Shown here: in pieces, positions 50,152-60,903 of the stretch
Layout: the number at the start of each line of letters is the position of its first letter
How positions within the stretch are numbered: position 1 is the first letter of the stretch
Assembly (NCBI GenBank): GCA_015057375.1
Contig: SVEM01000002.1
Location: 62,001 to 126,000, forward strand
Source of the DNA: Lachnospiraceae bacterium
GTDB lineage: Bacteria; Bacillota; Clostridia; Lachnospirales; Lachnospiraceae
DNA length: 64,000 nt
Direction: 5' to 3'
Position numbers and translations under genes: made by a program
Notes under the pieces: model-generated
The model's database searches: none
Told to the model about the DNA's origin: nothing
Seen by the model: only the letters and a program-made list of their open reading frames with translations

Positions 50152-51591
50152 TTAGTATGCCTTGCCCCAATAAACCATATGTTTAGCCGGTTTTCCACAG
50201 CATACGCATACATCTGAAATCTGTTCCTGTTCAAATGGCATACATCTTGATGTAGCAGTTGTGTCTTCTTTTATCTTAAGCTCACATTCAAGCTCGCCAC
50301 ACCACATAGCCTTTATAAATCCAGGTTTATTTGCAACCGTGTCTTTGAAATCTTCGTAGTTATCAACAGCATAAAGACTGCTGTGAAGATGCTCATATGC
50401 GCGGTTGTACATATCTTCATGTTCTTTATCAAGTATCTCAGCAAGCATCTTTGGTGCATCTTCGATAGCTACAATAGTCTTTTCTCTTGTATCTCTTCTT
50501 ACGATTACACACTGTCCTGCTTCGATATCCTTTGGTCCGATCTCTATTCTTGCAGGAATACCAAGAATCTCCTGCTCTGAGAACTTCCATCCCGGACTCT
50601 TATCAGAATCATCAAGTTTAGCTCTGAAGCCTGCTGCCGTAAGCGCATCCTTAAGCGCTCCCGCAGCCTCAAGAACTCCGTCCTTTTTCTGCTGAATTGG
50701 CACTACCATAACCTGTGTAGGTGCAACTCTCGGCGGAAGTACAAGACCTGAATCATCACCGTGAACCATAATGATTGCACCGATTATTCTTGTAGACATT
50801 CCCCATGATGTCTGATGAACATATTTTAATTCGTTATTGTTGTCTGTATACTGGATTCCAAATGCCTTTGCAAATCCGTCACCAAAGTTGTGGCTCGTAC
50901 CTGACTGAAGTGCTTTTCCGTCATGCATCATTGCCTCTATAGTATATGTAGCTGCTGCTCCGGCAAACTTCTCTTTGTCCGTCTTCTTTCCTTTAAGAAG
51001 AGGTATTGCAAGAACCTCTTTACAGAAATCAGCATATACATTAAGCATCTGAATTGTTCTTTCCTCTGCCTCTTCTGCTGTTGCATGTGCAGTATGGCCT
51101 TCCTGCCATAAAAACTCTGCCGTACGAAGGAAAGGTCTTGTTGTCTTTTCCCATCTGACTACAGAACACCACTGGTTATAAACCTTAGGAAGATCACGAT
51201 ATGACTGTATAATATTAGAATACAAATCGCAAAACAGTGTCTCTGATGTAGGTCTTACACAAAGTCTCTCCGCAAGCTTTTCATTTCCACCATGTGTTAC
51301 CCATGCAACCTCAGGTGCAAATCCTTCAACATGATCCTTTTCTCTCTGAAGAAGACTTTCCGGAATAAACATAGGCATATATACATTCTCTACACCTGTT
51401 GCCTTAAAACGTGCATCAAGTTCCTTCTGTATGTTTTCCCAAATTGCATATCCGTTAGGTCTTAATATCATACAACCTTTAATACCTGAATATTCAATAA
51501 GCTCTGCATTCTTAACAACATCTGTATACCATCTTGCAAAATCCTCGCTCATTGGCGTCACATTTTCAACCAACTTCTTTTCCTTTGCCAT
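50152..51591 (-). CDS. proS: Prolyl-tRNA synthetase (eukaryote/archaeal-like ProS type)
   Basis: [101 protein letters not shown]. Confidence 0.96.
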   Translation of the reverse strand: MAKEKKLVENVTPMSEDFARWYTDVVKNAELIEYSGIKGCMILRPNGYAIWENIQKELDARFKATGVENVYMPMFIPESLLQREKDHVEGFAPEVAWVTHGGNEKLAERLCVRPTSETLFCDLYSNIIQSYRDLPKVYNQWCSVVRWEKTTRPFLRTAEFLWQEGHTAHATAEEAEERTIQMLNVYADFCKEVLAIPLLKGKKTDKEKFAGAAATYTIEAMMHDGKALQSGTSHNFGDGFAKAFGIQYTDNNNELKYVHQTSWGMSTRIIGAIIMVHGDDSGLVLPPRVAPTQVMVVPIQQKKDGVLEAAGALKDALTAAGFRAKLDDSDKSPGWKFSEQEILGIPARIEIGPKDIEAGQCVIVRRDTREKTIVAIEDAPKMLAEILDKEHEDMYNRAYEHLHSSLYAVDNYEDFKDTVANKPGFIKAMWCGELECELKIKEDTTATSRCMPFEQEQISDVCVCCGKPAKHMVYWGKAY

Positions 51592-51610
51592 GAATCTATA
51601 TACTCCTTCC

Positions 51611-52912
51611 TTAACTTACCTGTAATTTAAACTTTTTTATTTCTCTTTCGTCATTCACATCTATCTTTTTCATACTTGCGCCAAGTGCAGTAAGTTTCTC
51701 TTCAAATGCTTCATATCCTCGCTCAATATATGCTATCTGATCAAGAATTGTAAATCCTTCTGCAACAAGACCAGCAATAACAAGCGCTGCTCCGGCACGA
51801 AGATCGGGAGCACTTATCGCTGCACCCATAAACCCTTCTACTCCGTTAATAACCGCCATATTGCCTTCAACCTTAATATCAGCACCCATTCTTGCAAGCT
51901 CTGCTACATACTTGAATCTGTTCTCAAATATACTTTCGGTAACAACACTTGTTCCGTTTGAAAGTGCAAGCAGTGTACTCATCTGAGGCTGCATGTCCGT
52001 CGGAAATCCGGGGTACGGCAATGTCTTAACATTAGTATGTGATAATCTCTTATTTGCTACAACACGTACCGAATCATCATATTCCTCTATGTCACAACCT
52101 ATCTCAACAAGCTTAGCTGATATCGCATCAAGATGCTTAGGTATAACATTCTTTATAAGAACATCTCCCCTTGTTGCAGCCGCTGCAACCATGAATGTTC
52201 CCGCTTCTATCTGGTCAGGTATGATGGAATATGTGCTTCCATGGAACTTCTCCACACCTTTTACTCGAATAACATCTGTTCCTGCACCTTTTATGTTGGC
52301 ACCCATACTGTTAAGGAAGTTCGCAACATCAACAATGTGTGGTTCTTTTGCTGAGTTCTCTATAATTGTTGTTCCTTCCGCAAGTGCTGCCGCTAACATA
52401 ATGTTAATTGTTGCTCCAACAGATACCACATCGAGGTATATATGATTTCCCTTTAATGCTTTTGCAGTCGCATTAATAATTCCGCCCTGCTCAATCGTTA
52501 CTTTTGCTCCAAGTGCCTCAAACCCCTTCTTGTGCTGGTCAATCGGTCTGCTTCCGATATTGCATCCTCCCGGAAGGGCAACCTGAGCTTCTTTATATTT
52601 CCCTAAAAGAGAACCTAAAAGATAATAGGATCCTCTGATTTTCTTGATATATTCATAATCAACGTATACAGACTTGATAGTTCCGCCGTTGATTCTCACA
52701 GTATGTCTGTCTACCCTGTCTACTATAGCACCGATTCCTGCGATGGCATCAAGAAGCACATTCACATCATCGACATCCGGCAAATTCTCAATAAGCACCG
52801 GATCGTCTGCCATAACAGCACCCGCAAGAATACCAAGCGCAGCATTTTTTGCTCCGCCGATAACTACCTCGCCGACTAAAGGATTGCCGCCTTTAATTAT
52901 ATACTGATCCAT
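51611..52912 (-). CDS. murA: UDP-N-acetylglucosamine 1-carboxyvinyltransferase
   Basis: [99 protein letters not shown]. Confidence 0.97.
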   Translation of the reverse strand: MDQYIIKGGNPLVGEVVIGGAKNAALGILAGAVMADDPVLIENLPDVDDVNVLLDAIAGIGAIVDRVDRHTVRINGGTIKSVYVDYEYIKKIRGSYYLLGSLLGKYKEAQVALPGGCNIGSRPIDQHKKGFEALGAKVTIEQGGIINATAKALKGNHIYLDVVSVGATINIMLAAALAEGTTIIENSAKEPHIVDVANFLNSMGANIKGAGTDVIRVKGVEKFHGSTYSIIPDQIEAGTFMVAAAATRGDVLIKNVIPKHLDAISAKLVEIGCDIEEYDDSVRVVANKRLSHTNVKTLPYPGFPTDMQPQMSTLLALSNGTSVVTESIFENRFKYVAELARMGADIKVEGNMAVINGVEGFMGAAISAPDLRAGAALVIAGLVAEGFTILDQIAYIERGYEAFEEKLTALGASMKKIDVNDEREIKKFKLQVS

Positions 52913-52982
52913 ATAAGCACCACCTAAATTTATGTCATAAATTTGTCAAATCAATCAATTCAATGTGTAGTATATCATAAAT

Positions 52983-53028
52983 AACTGTTTTGTAAAAGAT
53001 TTTATAAAATATCTTTTGCAAAACAGTT
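52983..53028. terminator. Intrinsic terminator-like hairpin
   Basis: AACTGTTTTGTAAAAGAT ... ATCTTTTGCAAAACAGTT (one mismatch), between two minus-strand genes. Confidence 0.65.
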
Positions 53029-53033
53029 TAATA

Positions 53034-54443
53034 TTATACCGTAACAAAATACTTTATCTTATTTTTAAGTATCTCTTCTTTAAAGAACATCTTTGATAAA
53101 GGCTCTTCATCATCTACAAGTATCACAACAAGCTGTCCCGGATACACATCCAATATGCGAATTATTCCGTTTATCGTCTGTGGGTTCATCTTAGATGCGC
53201 CTTCTATCATTACACATGATCCCAAAAGCTCGTCAATCTGATCTTCAATATTTAAAGTATTAAGCATCTCTGCGCCAATCTTCGCTATCTTTATCTTAGG
53301 CTCATTCATATATCCTATGTTCTGAAGCTCTTTTGTTATTTTCTTTACTATAGTAAGATAATAAGTAGGCTCTGATGCAGCAAGTGCTATATTAATAGGG
53401 AATTCTTCCCCTGACGCAATTCCTCTGAACAGCGATTTTACATGTGTGTAAGGAAGTTCCCTTCCATATTTTGAAACGTTCGGACGGACTTCCGCTTCTT
53501 CTATAGGCGTAGCCTTAATTTCCTGTTCCTCAGACAATACTCCTTCTTCCTGCACCTCTTCTTTTGAAATCTCCTCTGAAACTTCATTTTCGATATCAGC
53601 AACAGCTGTACTGATTCCATCCATAATTCCGGATATGATGTTATCAGTAAGCTCTGTATCAATACCCGAAACATTTTCCGCAAAAACTTCTACAGACGCT
53701 GTAGAAACCTCATCTTCTATCTCTAAAGCAGGCTCATTTACCTCTGCCTCGATCTCAGCAGAAGGCTCTTCTAACTCTCCTCCCTGAAACTCCTCAGACA
53801 TTTCTTTATTAATAAATGAACTGATATCCTTACTTATACTTTCCTGGAAATCTTCTATGACTTCATCACTTACATTACCGTCATAATGCATCTTAAGCAG
53901 CTTTGCCTTATTGGCAATCTCGCCTCCGGCAAACCATACATTTATGCTGTGACACTCGCTAATACATTCATCAATATAACCGGCTTTATGATACAACTTT
54001 GCAAGCTCATAAGCCCATTCTTCAATATACTCTATCTCTTTAATATCCTCTAAATCCCTAATAAGAACCTCTGTGTCAGCATCCTTAGCCTTATCAAGTT
54101 CATATTTAAGAATAAGTCTGTCAATACTACTTGAATCCTTAAGCAGATATATCTGATATAAATTCTCTGCTTCCTTAATATCTTCACATTTAATGCATAA
54201 CGAAATAAGCTTGTACAAAATTCTACGTGTACTAAGTTCATTATATATAGTCTTATATATATCCTTTGCTTTCCCGTATACTTCATTGGCAATATAAACC
54301 TCTGCCATAAGTTTAAGGTCAGGAAGTTCCTTTACTTTTTCAATATCAATATCCTGAGCAAGAGAAAGTGCTTTGTCATACTTTTTCTCGTCAAGATACT
54401 TGCCCATCTGAACATACTTTAATGTTGTCTCGTATTTACCCAT
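53034..54443 (-). CDS. TPR-repeat protein with acidic linker and conserved C-terminal domain
   Basis: N-terminal helical TPR-like repeats; Glu/Ser/Val-rich middle; C-terminal TYYLTIVKKITKELQNIGYMNEPKIKIAKIGAEMLNTLNI... domain. Confidence 0.75.
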   Translation of the reverse strand: MGKYETTLKYVQMGKYLDEKKYDKALSLAQDIDIEKVKELPDLKLMAEVYIANEVYGKAKDIYKTIYNELSTRRILYKLISLCIKCEDIKEAENLYQIYLLKDSSSIDRLILKYELDKAKDADTEVLIRDLEDIKEIEYIEEWAYELAKLYHKAGYIDECISECHSINVWFAGGEIANKAKLLKMHYDGNVSDEVIEDFQESISKDISSFINKEMSEEFQGGELEEPSAEIEAEVNEPALEIEDEVSTASVEVFAENVSGIDTELTDNIISGIMDGISTAVADIENEVSEEISKEEVQEEGVLSEEQEIKATPIEEAEVRPNVSKYGRELPYTHVKSLFRGIASGEEFPINIALAASEPTYYLTIVKKITKELQNIGYMNEPKIKIAKIGAEMLNTLNIEDQIDELLGSCVMIEGASKMNPQTINGIIRILDVYPGQLVVILVDDEEPLSKMFFKEEILKNKIKYFVTV

Positions 54444-54480
54444 AACATCCTGCTCCTCATACGTGAATATATAAAAATCC

Positions 54481-54741
54481 GTGCGCCCTGTTTCGAATCT
54501 GTAACCCCGGACGTTACCTCTTAAGTAAACTCGATCCAGGCACCCTCACGGCACACAGATGGTTTTGCTTAGTGCTGCTTCATTCCTGACCTGACACGGT
54601 TCACAAATATCTGTTGCGTAAGACCCAGACGTCAACGTCCCTTTGAGAGGGCAGCTCCAAAGCCACAAACCCTAGACCGGACATCACCCCTGCTATAGCG
54701 GATTGCAGGTTCAGGGCACCGCTAACTCCCCGGCTGCACGG
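54481..54741 (-). ncRNA. ffs: Signal recognition particle RNA (large, Alu-containing bacterial type)
   Basis: Reverse strand CCGTGCAGCCGGGGAGTTAGCGGTGCCCTG... GTGTCAGGTCAGGAATGAAGCAGCACTAAG (domain IV consensus) ... GTGCCGTGAGGGTGCCTGGATCGAG; no long ORF. Confidence 0.93.
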
Positions 54742-54785
54742 AAATATTAAGACATAGTCATACAGTATTTAGTATACTGTGAATT

Positions 54786-55274
54786 CTAATGGGTGTCAAC
54801 TTTTTTTGTTTTTCTGAGCCGGGCAAAAAAATCACTTAATATGCTGCTGCATTCGTCATGCAATATATCTTTTACGATTTCTGCCCTATGATTAAATCCA
54901 CTCATTTGAAGAAGATTAATAACCGAACCGGCACATCCTGCTTTAGGATTCATACTGCCAATGACCACTTTGGGTATGCGGGCCTGTACAATAGCTCCGG
55001 CGCACATTGGACAAGGCTCAAGAGTAATATACATGGTACATTCCTCAAGTCTCCAGTCTCCGGTCACTTTTCCCGCTTTTTTGATAGCTGTTATCTCTGC
55101 ATGGCCAAGTGTACTTTTTATGGTATTACGTCTGTTATATCCTCTTGCAATAACTTTTCCGTCACGCACTATAACACAGCCAATCGGCACCTCATCGTAC
55201 TTTAATGCCAGTCTTGCCTGTTTAAGTGCTTCCTTCATGTATTTTTCATGAATGACTCTTTCTTCATTTTCCAT
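54786..55274 (-). CDS. tadA: tRNA adenosine(34) deaminase
   Basis: VPIGCVIVRDGKVIARGYNRRN, GHAEITAIKKA, ITLEPCPMCAGAIVQARIPKVVIGSMNPKAGCAGS. Confidence 0.96.
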   Translation of the reverse strand: MENEERVIHEKYMKEALKQARLALKYDEVPIGCVIVRDGKVIARGYNRRNTIKSTLGHAEITAIKKAGKVTGDWRLEECTMYITLEPCPMCAGAIVQARIPKVVIGSMNPKAGCAGSVINLLQMSGFNHRAEIVKDILHDECSSILSDFFARLRKTKKVDTH

Positions 55275-55327
55275 AACAAATCCCGTTTCCTCTTATGCAA
55301 ATGATGTTAACAAGTATATCCTACTAT

Positions 55328-56269
55328 TTATATTTTGTCGAGAATGGATATACACCAATATCCAAATTCACCTCTGACATCTTTCTTACAGTTCATTGCT
55401 TTAAACACCTCAAATCCAAACATTTTTGCCATAAATTCATCCCTGTTGTGATACACTCCCGGAACTCCAATCATGTAACACGGGTGATCTTTACAACTTG
55501 TTTTCATAAGCATAAGGTGTCTGTAGCTGTAATATCCGTGAAGTAAAAAACTGTTATTTGCAATTACCCACGTATCAATTGGAAGCTGGCCGATATCCTG
55601 CGGTTCAATGCGTATGCACCACTCCATTTCATCATCCTCAAACGGATACATGCGCGGATACATTTGCTTCATTTTTTCGGCAGATTTTATTATCTGCTCC
55701 CGTATACCTTCCGGTTCTTTTATTACAGAAGCTTCAAGCGCTGCTGCCGTCTCTTCCTGTTCATCAACAACCGGCTGTTCATCAAATTGTTTATCTGACA
55801 GTATATCATCTGTCTGTTCCTGTGGTTCCGGCTGCATTTCCGGCTCTTCCTCATGCTCAGCGTCTGCTTCATATTCAGACACATCTGCCTCTTTAAGACC
55901 GTGCACCGTAACAGGGTTGTCATCCCATGCTGACGCATAAAACTTACTGTCACTATGATATATTATTAACCCGTCCATATCATTTAATCCATATATGCTT
56001 TCGGCCACAGAATTTACAGGAAATATATAACTTGCATCACAGGCTCCGTTTTTCTGTTTTATCCGGCCGATACTAAATCCTTTTACCTTATAACCATTTC
56101 TCATGTATAAATACACTTCCATAGGTTCATTTACACTTAAAACATTGATATGTACCGTGATTTTTACCTTCTTATCCCTAATTTCAATTCTTGCATACCC
56201 GATGTTATTTTTCTTTTCTTCCTGTTCATAAGAATATATATACGATATCCATCTCTTATATTCTGACAT
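55328..56269 (-). CDS. Conserved hypothetical protein (DUF6128-like)
   Basis: 320-aa ORF; MSEYKRWISYIYSYEQEEKKNNIGYARIEIRDKKVKITVHINV; acidic linker; structured C-terminus. Start chosen at MSEYK with GGGGG SD. DUF name from memory. Confidence 0.75.
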   Translation of the reverse strand: MSEYKRWISYIYSYEQEEKKNNIGYARIEIRDKKVKITVHINVLSVNEPMEVYLYMRNGYKVKGFSIGRIKQKNGACDASYIFPVNSVAESIYGLNDMDGLIIYHSDSKFYASAWDDNPVTVHGLKEADVSEYEADAEHEEEPEMQPEPQEQTDDILSDKQFDEQPVVDEQEETAAALEASVIKEPEGIREQIIKSAEKMKQMYPRMYPFEDDEMEWCIRIEPQDIGQLPIDTWVIANNSFLLHGYYSYRHLMLMKTSCKDHPCYMIGVPGVYHNRDEFMAKMFGFEVFKAMNCKKDVRGEFGYWCISILDKI

Positions 56270-56274
56270 GACAA

Positions 56275-56309
56275 AACCCCCTTCATACATATAATGTATG
56301 CAGAGGGTT
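56275..56309 (-). promoter_or_regulatory. Hairpin spanning the RBS of the 56269 gene (terminator or translational control element)
   Basis: Reverse strand AACCCTCTGCATACAT TAT ATGTATGAAGGGGGTT then TTTTG; one mismatch and one G-U in 16 pairs. Confidence 0.5.
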
Positions 56310-56340
56310 CGTCATATAGAACTTTTTATGGAATTAATAT

Positions 56341-57429
56341 TTATTCGAGGTCTTGTTCTTCATCAATTTCGCTGTCGGAAGGTATGTCTGCATCTTCTTC
56401 ATCTTCATTTATATCTGCAGGATCCGGCGTAGCTGTCGGCGGCGTATAATTTTCAAATCTATCTCTTGCATAGCTCACTATTGAATAGAGATCTTTTATG
56501 TCCTGATTAATAACATAATCACTGTCTAAATGAAGTATTTCCTCCGAAGAATCGAGCGGTATCTTTCCGTAAACACCACCGGCCACCTTACAATAGCTCT
56601 TTCCTGTAAACTTGAGAAACAGAATATATTCTTTATCCAACTGCATTGGAATATATCCTTTTACATGTGTATAACACTTGTTTTCTGCGTTAACCGTTAT
56701 ACCTTCCTTAACCATTATCTCGTCATCAATTTCTTCATCCGTATTGTTCCACAGAACAGAAGACACTTCGAATCCGGCCATAAGGCTGTAAATATCATCG
56801 TCACCCGTTATGCTTAAAATTGACTGTTTTTTTGCACCTCGTACAACGATGTCGCAATCCATAAGCATGTCATCCACATTATTATATTCCGCTACAAATG
56901 ATGCCATGTCGATCTCACATGCATACTCATCAAGTAGCTCCGCTATCTCTTTTGTAGACAATCCCACAAGATCACTGTTCTTTCCGCTTGCAATTCTGTC
57001 AGGATTATCTCCTGAATGATTTTTTGATGGTTTTTTTGAATGACTGTCATCTTTATCATTGTCTTTATCATCATTTTTGTCGTCATCATTATCAACCACA
57101 TATGTTGGCGCTTCTGTAAAATTAAACATCTCATCGCCTCTGTCAACAAGGTTGTCTGCAGGTTGTTTTCCTACGCCACTTCCGTTACCATGTGACAATG
57201 TAAAAAATGCCGTGAAAAATACAGCCAGGCATGCTACCATCCCTGCAAATCCATACATAATGCGTCTTCTTGTACGTGCTTTTGAACTTACTCCCGTCTT
57301 ATCAAAAACCATTTCCCATATTCTCTCTTCGTTAAGACCGGACTCCCATTCATACTGCTTCTTAAGAAGCTCATCTGTCTCTTGTTCATTCAAATTGTCT
57401 AGAATTTGTCTTAGTTTGTCTTCCATCAT
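56341..57429 (-). CDS. Single-TM protein, probable anti-sigma-factor-like protein
   Basis: Cytoplasmic N-terminus, TM helix IMYGFAGMVACLAVFFTAFFTL, acidic extracytoplasmic region; start overlaps the sigma factor stop by 4 nt. Confidence 0.65.
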   Translation of the reverse strand: MMEDKLRQILDNLNEQETDELLKKQYEWESGLNEERIWEMVFDKTGVSSKARTRRRIMYGFAGMVACLAVFFTAFFTLSHGNGSGVGKQPADNLVDRGDEMFNFTEAPTYVVDNDDDKNDDKDNDKDDSHSKKPSKNHSGDNPDRIASGKNSDLVGLSTKEIAELLDEYACEIDMASFVAEYNNVDDMLMDCDIVVRGAKKQSILSITGDDDIYSLMAGFEVSSVLWNNTDEEIDDEIMVKEGITVNAENKCYTHVKGYIPMQLDKEYILFLKFTGKSYCKVAGGVYGKIPLDSSEEILHLDSDYVINQDIKDLYSIVSYARDRFENYTPPTATPDPADINEDEEDADIPSDSEIDEEQDLE

Positions 57430-57995
57430 ATACCTCCGGGAATACTTGCCATTAGATATTTCTTAAGCTTTCCAAGCGTTCTGGAACTTCTTGTATCAAC
57501 CGCCGTTACCGTCATTGACAACCTCTCTGATATTGACTTTGAGCTTTCGCCCATATAATATTTCCTGACTATAATCTCCCTATCAGGTTCTCCCAGGCTG
57601 TTGATAGCCTCAAGAAGTGCCTTTTTCTGTTCACGTTTTATGTACGCCTCTTCTATATCAATGGTGTCTGCAATATATACATAACTTTCTTCATCATCAA
57701 CTGATATGTTCCCGACCTCTTTAATCTTCTTTCTGAACGTATCAATTGCCCTGCGTTTTGCAATGACGCATAAAAATGCCTTCAGACTTCCTTTCTCTTC
57801 AGAAAATCTGTCTATATTATTATAAAAATCTATAAACACGTCACTGGCACAGGCTTCCATTTCAAACTCATCACATACACTGTTTATTTTTTCGCGTACA
57901 ATGGAACATACTAACCCCATATAATCTGACATAAGTTTGCTAAGACCTATATTCGGATTACGCTTTATAAGTTCAATCAACTCGTTGTCTTGCAT
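57426..57995 (-). CDS. ECF-type RNA polymerase sigma factor
   Basis: ACASDVFIDFYNNIDRFSEEKGSLKAFLCVIAKRRAIDTFRKK (sigma-2), LGEPDREIIVRKYYMGESSKSISERLSMTVTAVDTRSSRTLGKLKKYL (sigma-4). Confidence 0.92.
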   Translation of the reverse strand: MQDNELIELIKRNPNIGLSKLMSDYMGLVCSIVREKINSVCDEFEMEACASDVFIDFYNNIDRFSEEKGSLKAFLCVIAKRRAIDTFRKKIKEVGNISVDDEESYVYIADTIDIEEAYIKREQKKALLEAINSLGEPDREIIVRKYYMGESSKSISERLSMTVTAVDTRSSRTLGKLKKYLMASIPGGI

Positions 57996-58082
57996 TAATT
58001 TATCCTTCCCTCTGCCTGATAAATCAGGTCCCCCTAAATTTCTCTTCGCAGCGATTTGCAAAATCTTACACATTTTTTCAAA

Positions 58083-59450
58083 TTATTTTTTATAAATGTC
58101 CATCGCTTTACCAAGCAGATATTTTCTATCATTATGTTTTGGCTCATCAAGTACATCCTCAAGAAGCCTGTTCATTATATCTCCGATTATCTTACCCTGC
58201 GGTATTCCCACCTGCATAAGGTCGTTTCCACCGATACACAAATCCTTTATAGACACGGACTCCTGCTTATCTAAAATATCCTTTACAATATCCTTTGCTT
58301 CCTCAATGCGACTCCTTTTTTCTTCCCGATTATAATCACTTTGTCCGCACAAATCCGCTTCCATAAGAATAAACAAATACGGCAAAATGTCAACTCCTGC
58401 CTTACTCATAAACCTTCGTATGTTGCGCCTGTTTCCATCAAATCTGTAATCGTGATAATTAATAATTCTTGTCACCATACTGATTGTATAATTATCAAAC
58501 TTCAGACGCTTTAAAACCTCCTGCGCCATACGACTTCCCTTCTGTGGATGTCCATAAAAATGATCCGTACCGTTTTCATCTGTTGTAAGACAATCCGGCT
58601 TTGCGACATCGTGAAGAAATGCGCTCCATGAAAGAACCCTAAGCTCTCTCTCATCATTTCCGGCATACAAACTTTTTACTGCCTGTAAAACTTTTATTGT
58701 ATGCTCGCCTACAGAATATATATGATTAATATTATTCTGTTCCGTCGATGCCATGCGGTCCCATTCCGGCAGAAAATACTTTGATATTCCTGTTTCGAAA
58801 AGAAGCATAAGCTTGTCCGGATTATTGGAAATAATAAGCTTTGAAATCTCAACCATTATCCTTTCACAGCTTACCTTAACAATATTTTCCGACAATTCTG
58901 TTATGGCCGCCTTTGTTTTTTCTTCTATTTTAAAGCCAAGCTGTCCTGCAAATCTTATTGCCCGAAGCATCCTAAGTGCATCCTCCGAAAATCTTTCTAT
59001 CGGATTTCCAACACATCTTATAATACCGCGTGACAAATCATTTACACCGTCATACATGTCTATAAGACCATCTTTCGGCGAATACGCCATGGCATTAATT
59101 GTAAAATCCCTTCTCATAAGATCCTCTTTAAGGGATGTGGAAAATGAAACCGAATTCGGATGTCGTCCATCATCATATTTTCCGTCAATACGATATGTTG
59201 TCACCTCATAATTCTCTCCGTGCAAACGCACCGTTACAGTACCATGCTCAATACCCGTATCTATCGTCTTTGGGAATATCTGCTTTATCTCCTGCGGTTT
59301 TGCGGATGTAGTAATATCCCAATCCTTAGGTTCTTTATTAAGAAGCGAATCTCTGACACAGCCGCCTACACTGTAGGCCTCAAAGCCATTCGCGTTTAAT
59401 TCATTTATTATATATTCAACATCTTTGGGAATTTTTATTTTTATATCCAT
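58083..59450 (-). CDS. cca: CCA tRNA nucleotidyltransferase (with HD domain)
   Basis: AYSVGGCVRDSLLNKEPKDWDITTSA, RRDFTINAMAYSPKDGLIDMYDGVNDL, FLHDVAKPDC (HD). Confidence 0.95.
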   Translation of the reverse strand: MDIKIKIPKDVEYIINELNANGFEAYSVGGCVRDSLLNKEPKDWDITTSAKPQEIKQIFPKTIDTGIEHGTVTVRLHGENYEVTTYRIDGKYDDGRHPNSVSFSTSLKEDLMRRDFTINAMAYSPKDGLIDMYDGVNDLSRGIIRCVGNPIERFSEDALRMLRAIRFAGQLGFKIEEKTKAAITELSENIVKVSCERIMVEISKLIISNNPDKLMLLFETGISKYFLPEWDRMASTEQNNINHIYSVGEHTIKVLQAVKSLYAGNDERELRVLSWSAFLHDVAKPDCLTTDENGTDHFYGHPQKGSRMAQEVLKRLKFDNYTISMVTRIINYHDYRFDGNRRNIRRFMSKAGVDILPYLFILMEADLCGQSDYNREEKRSRIEEAKDIVKDILDKQESVSIKDLCIGGNDLMQVGIPQGKIIGDIMNRLLEDVLDEPKHNDRKYLLGKAMDIYKK

Positions 59451-59486
59451 TACGCTCCCCCTTTACGGTTCATTATAGCATAAGTT

Positions 59487-59515
59487 TTGACAAATGACAG
59501 TTATTATACTATCAT
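59487..59515 (+). promoter_or_regulatory. Sigma-A-like promoter for TSCPD gene
   Basis: TTGACA - 17 bp - TATCAT. Confidence 0.6.
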
Positions 59516-59564
59516 TTATACATATTACTGAGAATAGAATAATACTATGGGGAGGTTATTTACT

Positions 59565-59825
59565 ATGAAATATACTTATAAGACTAAAGGAACCTGCAGT
59601 AGACAGATAGATCTTGACATCAACGGCGATGTAATTACCAACGTAAAGTTCTATGGCGGATGCGATGGCAACCTCAAAGCAATCCCGGCACTTGTTGACG
59701 GACTTACAGTTGATACTATTGAGAAAAAATGTGCCGGAATCCAGTGTGGTTTTAAAGGAACTTCATGCGCTGACCAGCTTGCACACGCAGTAAGAGCTGC
59801 TTACGAAGAATCTAAGAAAGAGTAA
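59565..59825 (+). CDS. TIGR03905 family TSCPD domain protein
   Basis: YKTKGTCSRQIDLDINGDVITNVKFYGGCDGNLKAIPALVDGLTVDTIEKKCAGIQCGFKGTSCADQLAHAV. Confidence 0.92.
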   Translation: MKYTYKTKGTCSRQIDLDINGDVITNVKFYGGCDGNLKAIPALVDGLTVDTIEKKCAGIQCGFKGTSCADQLAHAVRAAYEESKKE

Positions 59826-60837
59826 CATTTCTTACAATATATGTTTCATATATTGTTTTAATCGTTACAAGGGCAACCGGTCCAAGTATTATACCGGATA
59901 TGCCGAACAACTTTATTCCTACATAAAATGCTGCAAATATATATATGGGACGGAGCCCGGTGCTTTGTCCCATTAATTTTGGCTCTAAAATTTCTCTCGC
60001 ACACAGACACAGAAAATATGTCACCGATATAATAACTGCTTCTTTTATTTTTCCCTGAAACACATAAACTATCGCCCATGGCACCAGAATGCTTCCGCTG
60101 CCTATTATAGGAAATGCATCAAGCACGGCAATAACCATTCCTATAAGAAGTGCATAGGGATTTCTTAACAAAATAAGGCCCACCGAACATATCGCAAAAA
60201 CGACCAGTATAATTATCCCCTGCGTTTTCAGATATCCTCCGAGAGTTTCCTTAAGCCCCTCTATAACCGGCAATATATATTTATAAACAAATGTTGAGCG
60301 ATATTCATCTCTAAGTGCTGTATATTCTTCTGTAATAAGCCATGTGGCAATTACAAAAAAGAGAAAACTAAAAGAGACCGAAATCAGATTGCTGCATACA
60401 TTTATAGCCGTATCCGTAACTGCCGGAAGGACCCGTTCCCCCATATTCTCTATCATTCTGTAAACACCGCCACTATCTGTTCCCAACAATCTGTCGCATC
60501 TCATACATAAGTTACTTACCACTGTATTTACCTCAGTCTGTATGAACGGCATATTTGCAAACAATCTTCTCCCCTGATATATCAGTATATATACAAGGCC
60601 ACCACCACAGAACAATACTACTGTTAAAATGCCCACAACTGTAAGTATGGCAACCCCTTTATACGACAGTCTGATTTTCTCTGTCAGTCTCTTTACTATC
60701 GGAAATATCCATGTAGCAGCTATTATTGCTAATATAAAAGGAACCACAAGCGGCAACATATATCGTAAAACAATATATACTATAGCTGTGGTTCCACATA
60801 GGCAAATAATTCTGTTCAAAAATACTCTGTGCTGCAT
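59812..60837 (-). CDS. AI-2E family transporter-like membrane protein (possibly YtvI-type)
   Basis: Multi-TM; LGGYLKTQGIIILVVFAICSVGLILLRNPYALLIGMVIAVLDAFPIIGSGSILVPW, GLRPIYIFAAFYVGIKLFGISGIILGPVALV. Confidence 0.88.
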   Translation of the reverse strand: MQHRVFLNRIICLCGTTAIVYIVLRYMLPLVVPFILAIIAATWIFPIVKRLTEKIRLSYKGVAILTVVGILTVVLFCGGGLVYILIYQGRRLFANMPFIQTEVNTVVSNLCMRCDRLLGTDSGGVYRMIENMGERVLPAVTDTAINVCSNLISVSFSFLFFVIATWLITEEYTALRDEYRSTFVYKYILPVIEGLKETLGGYLKTQGIIILVVFAICSVGLILLRNPYALLIGMVIAVLDAFPIIGSGSILVPWAIVYVFQGKIKEAVIISVTYFLCLCAREILEPKLMGQSTGLRPIYIFAAFYVGIKLFGISGIILGPVALVTIKTIYETYIVRNVTLS

Positions 60838-60903
60838 AATCGGACTCCCCTGAAGATAATTTTATATTAAATAATTATCCGCAGAGAAATACTTATCTAT
60901 ACA

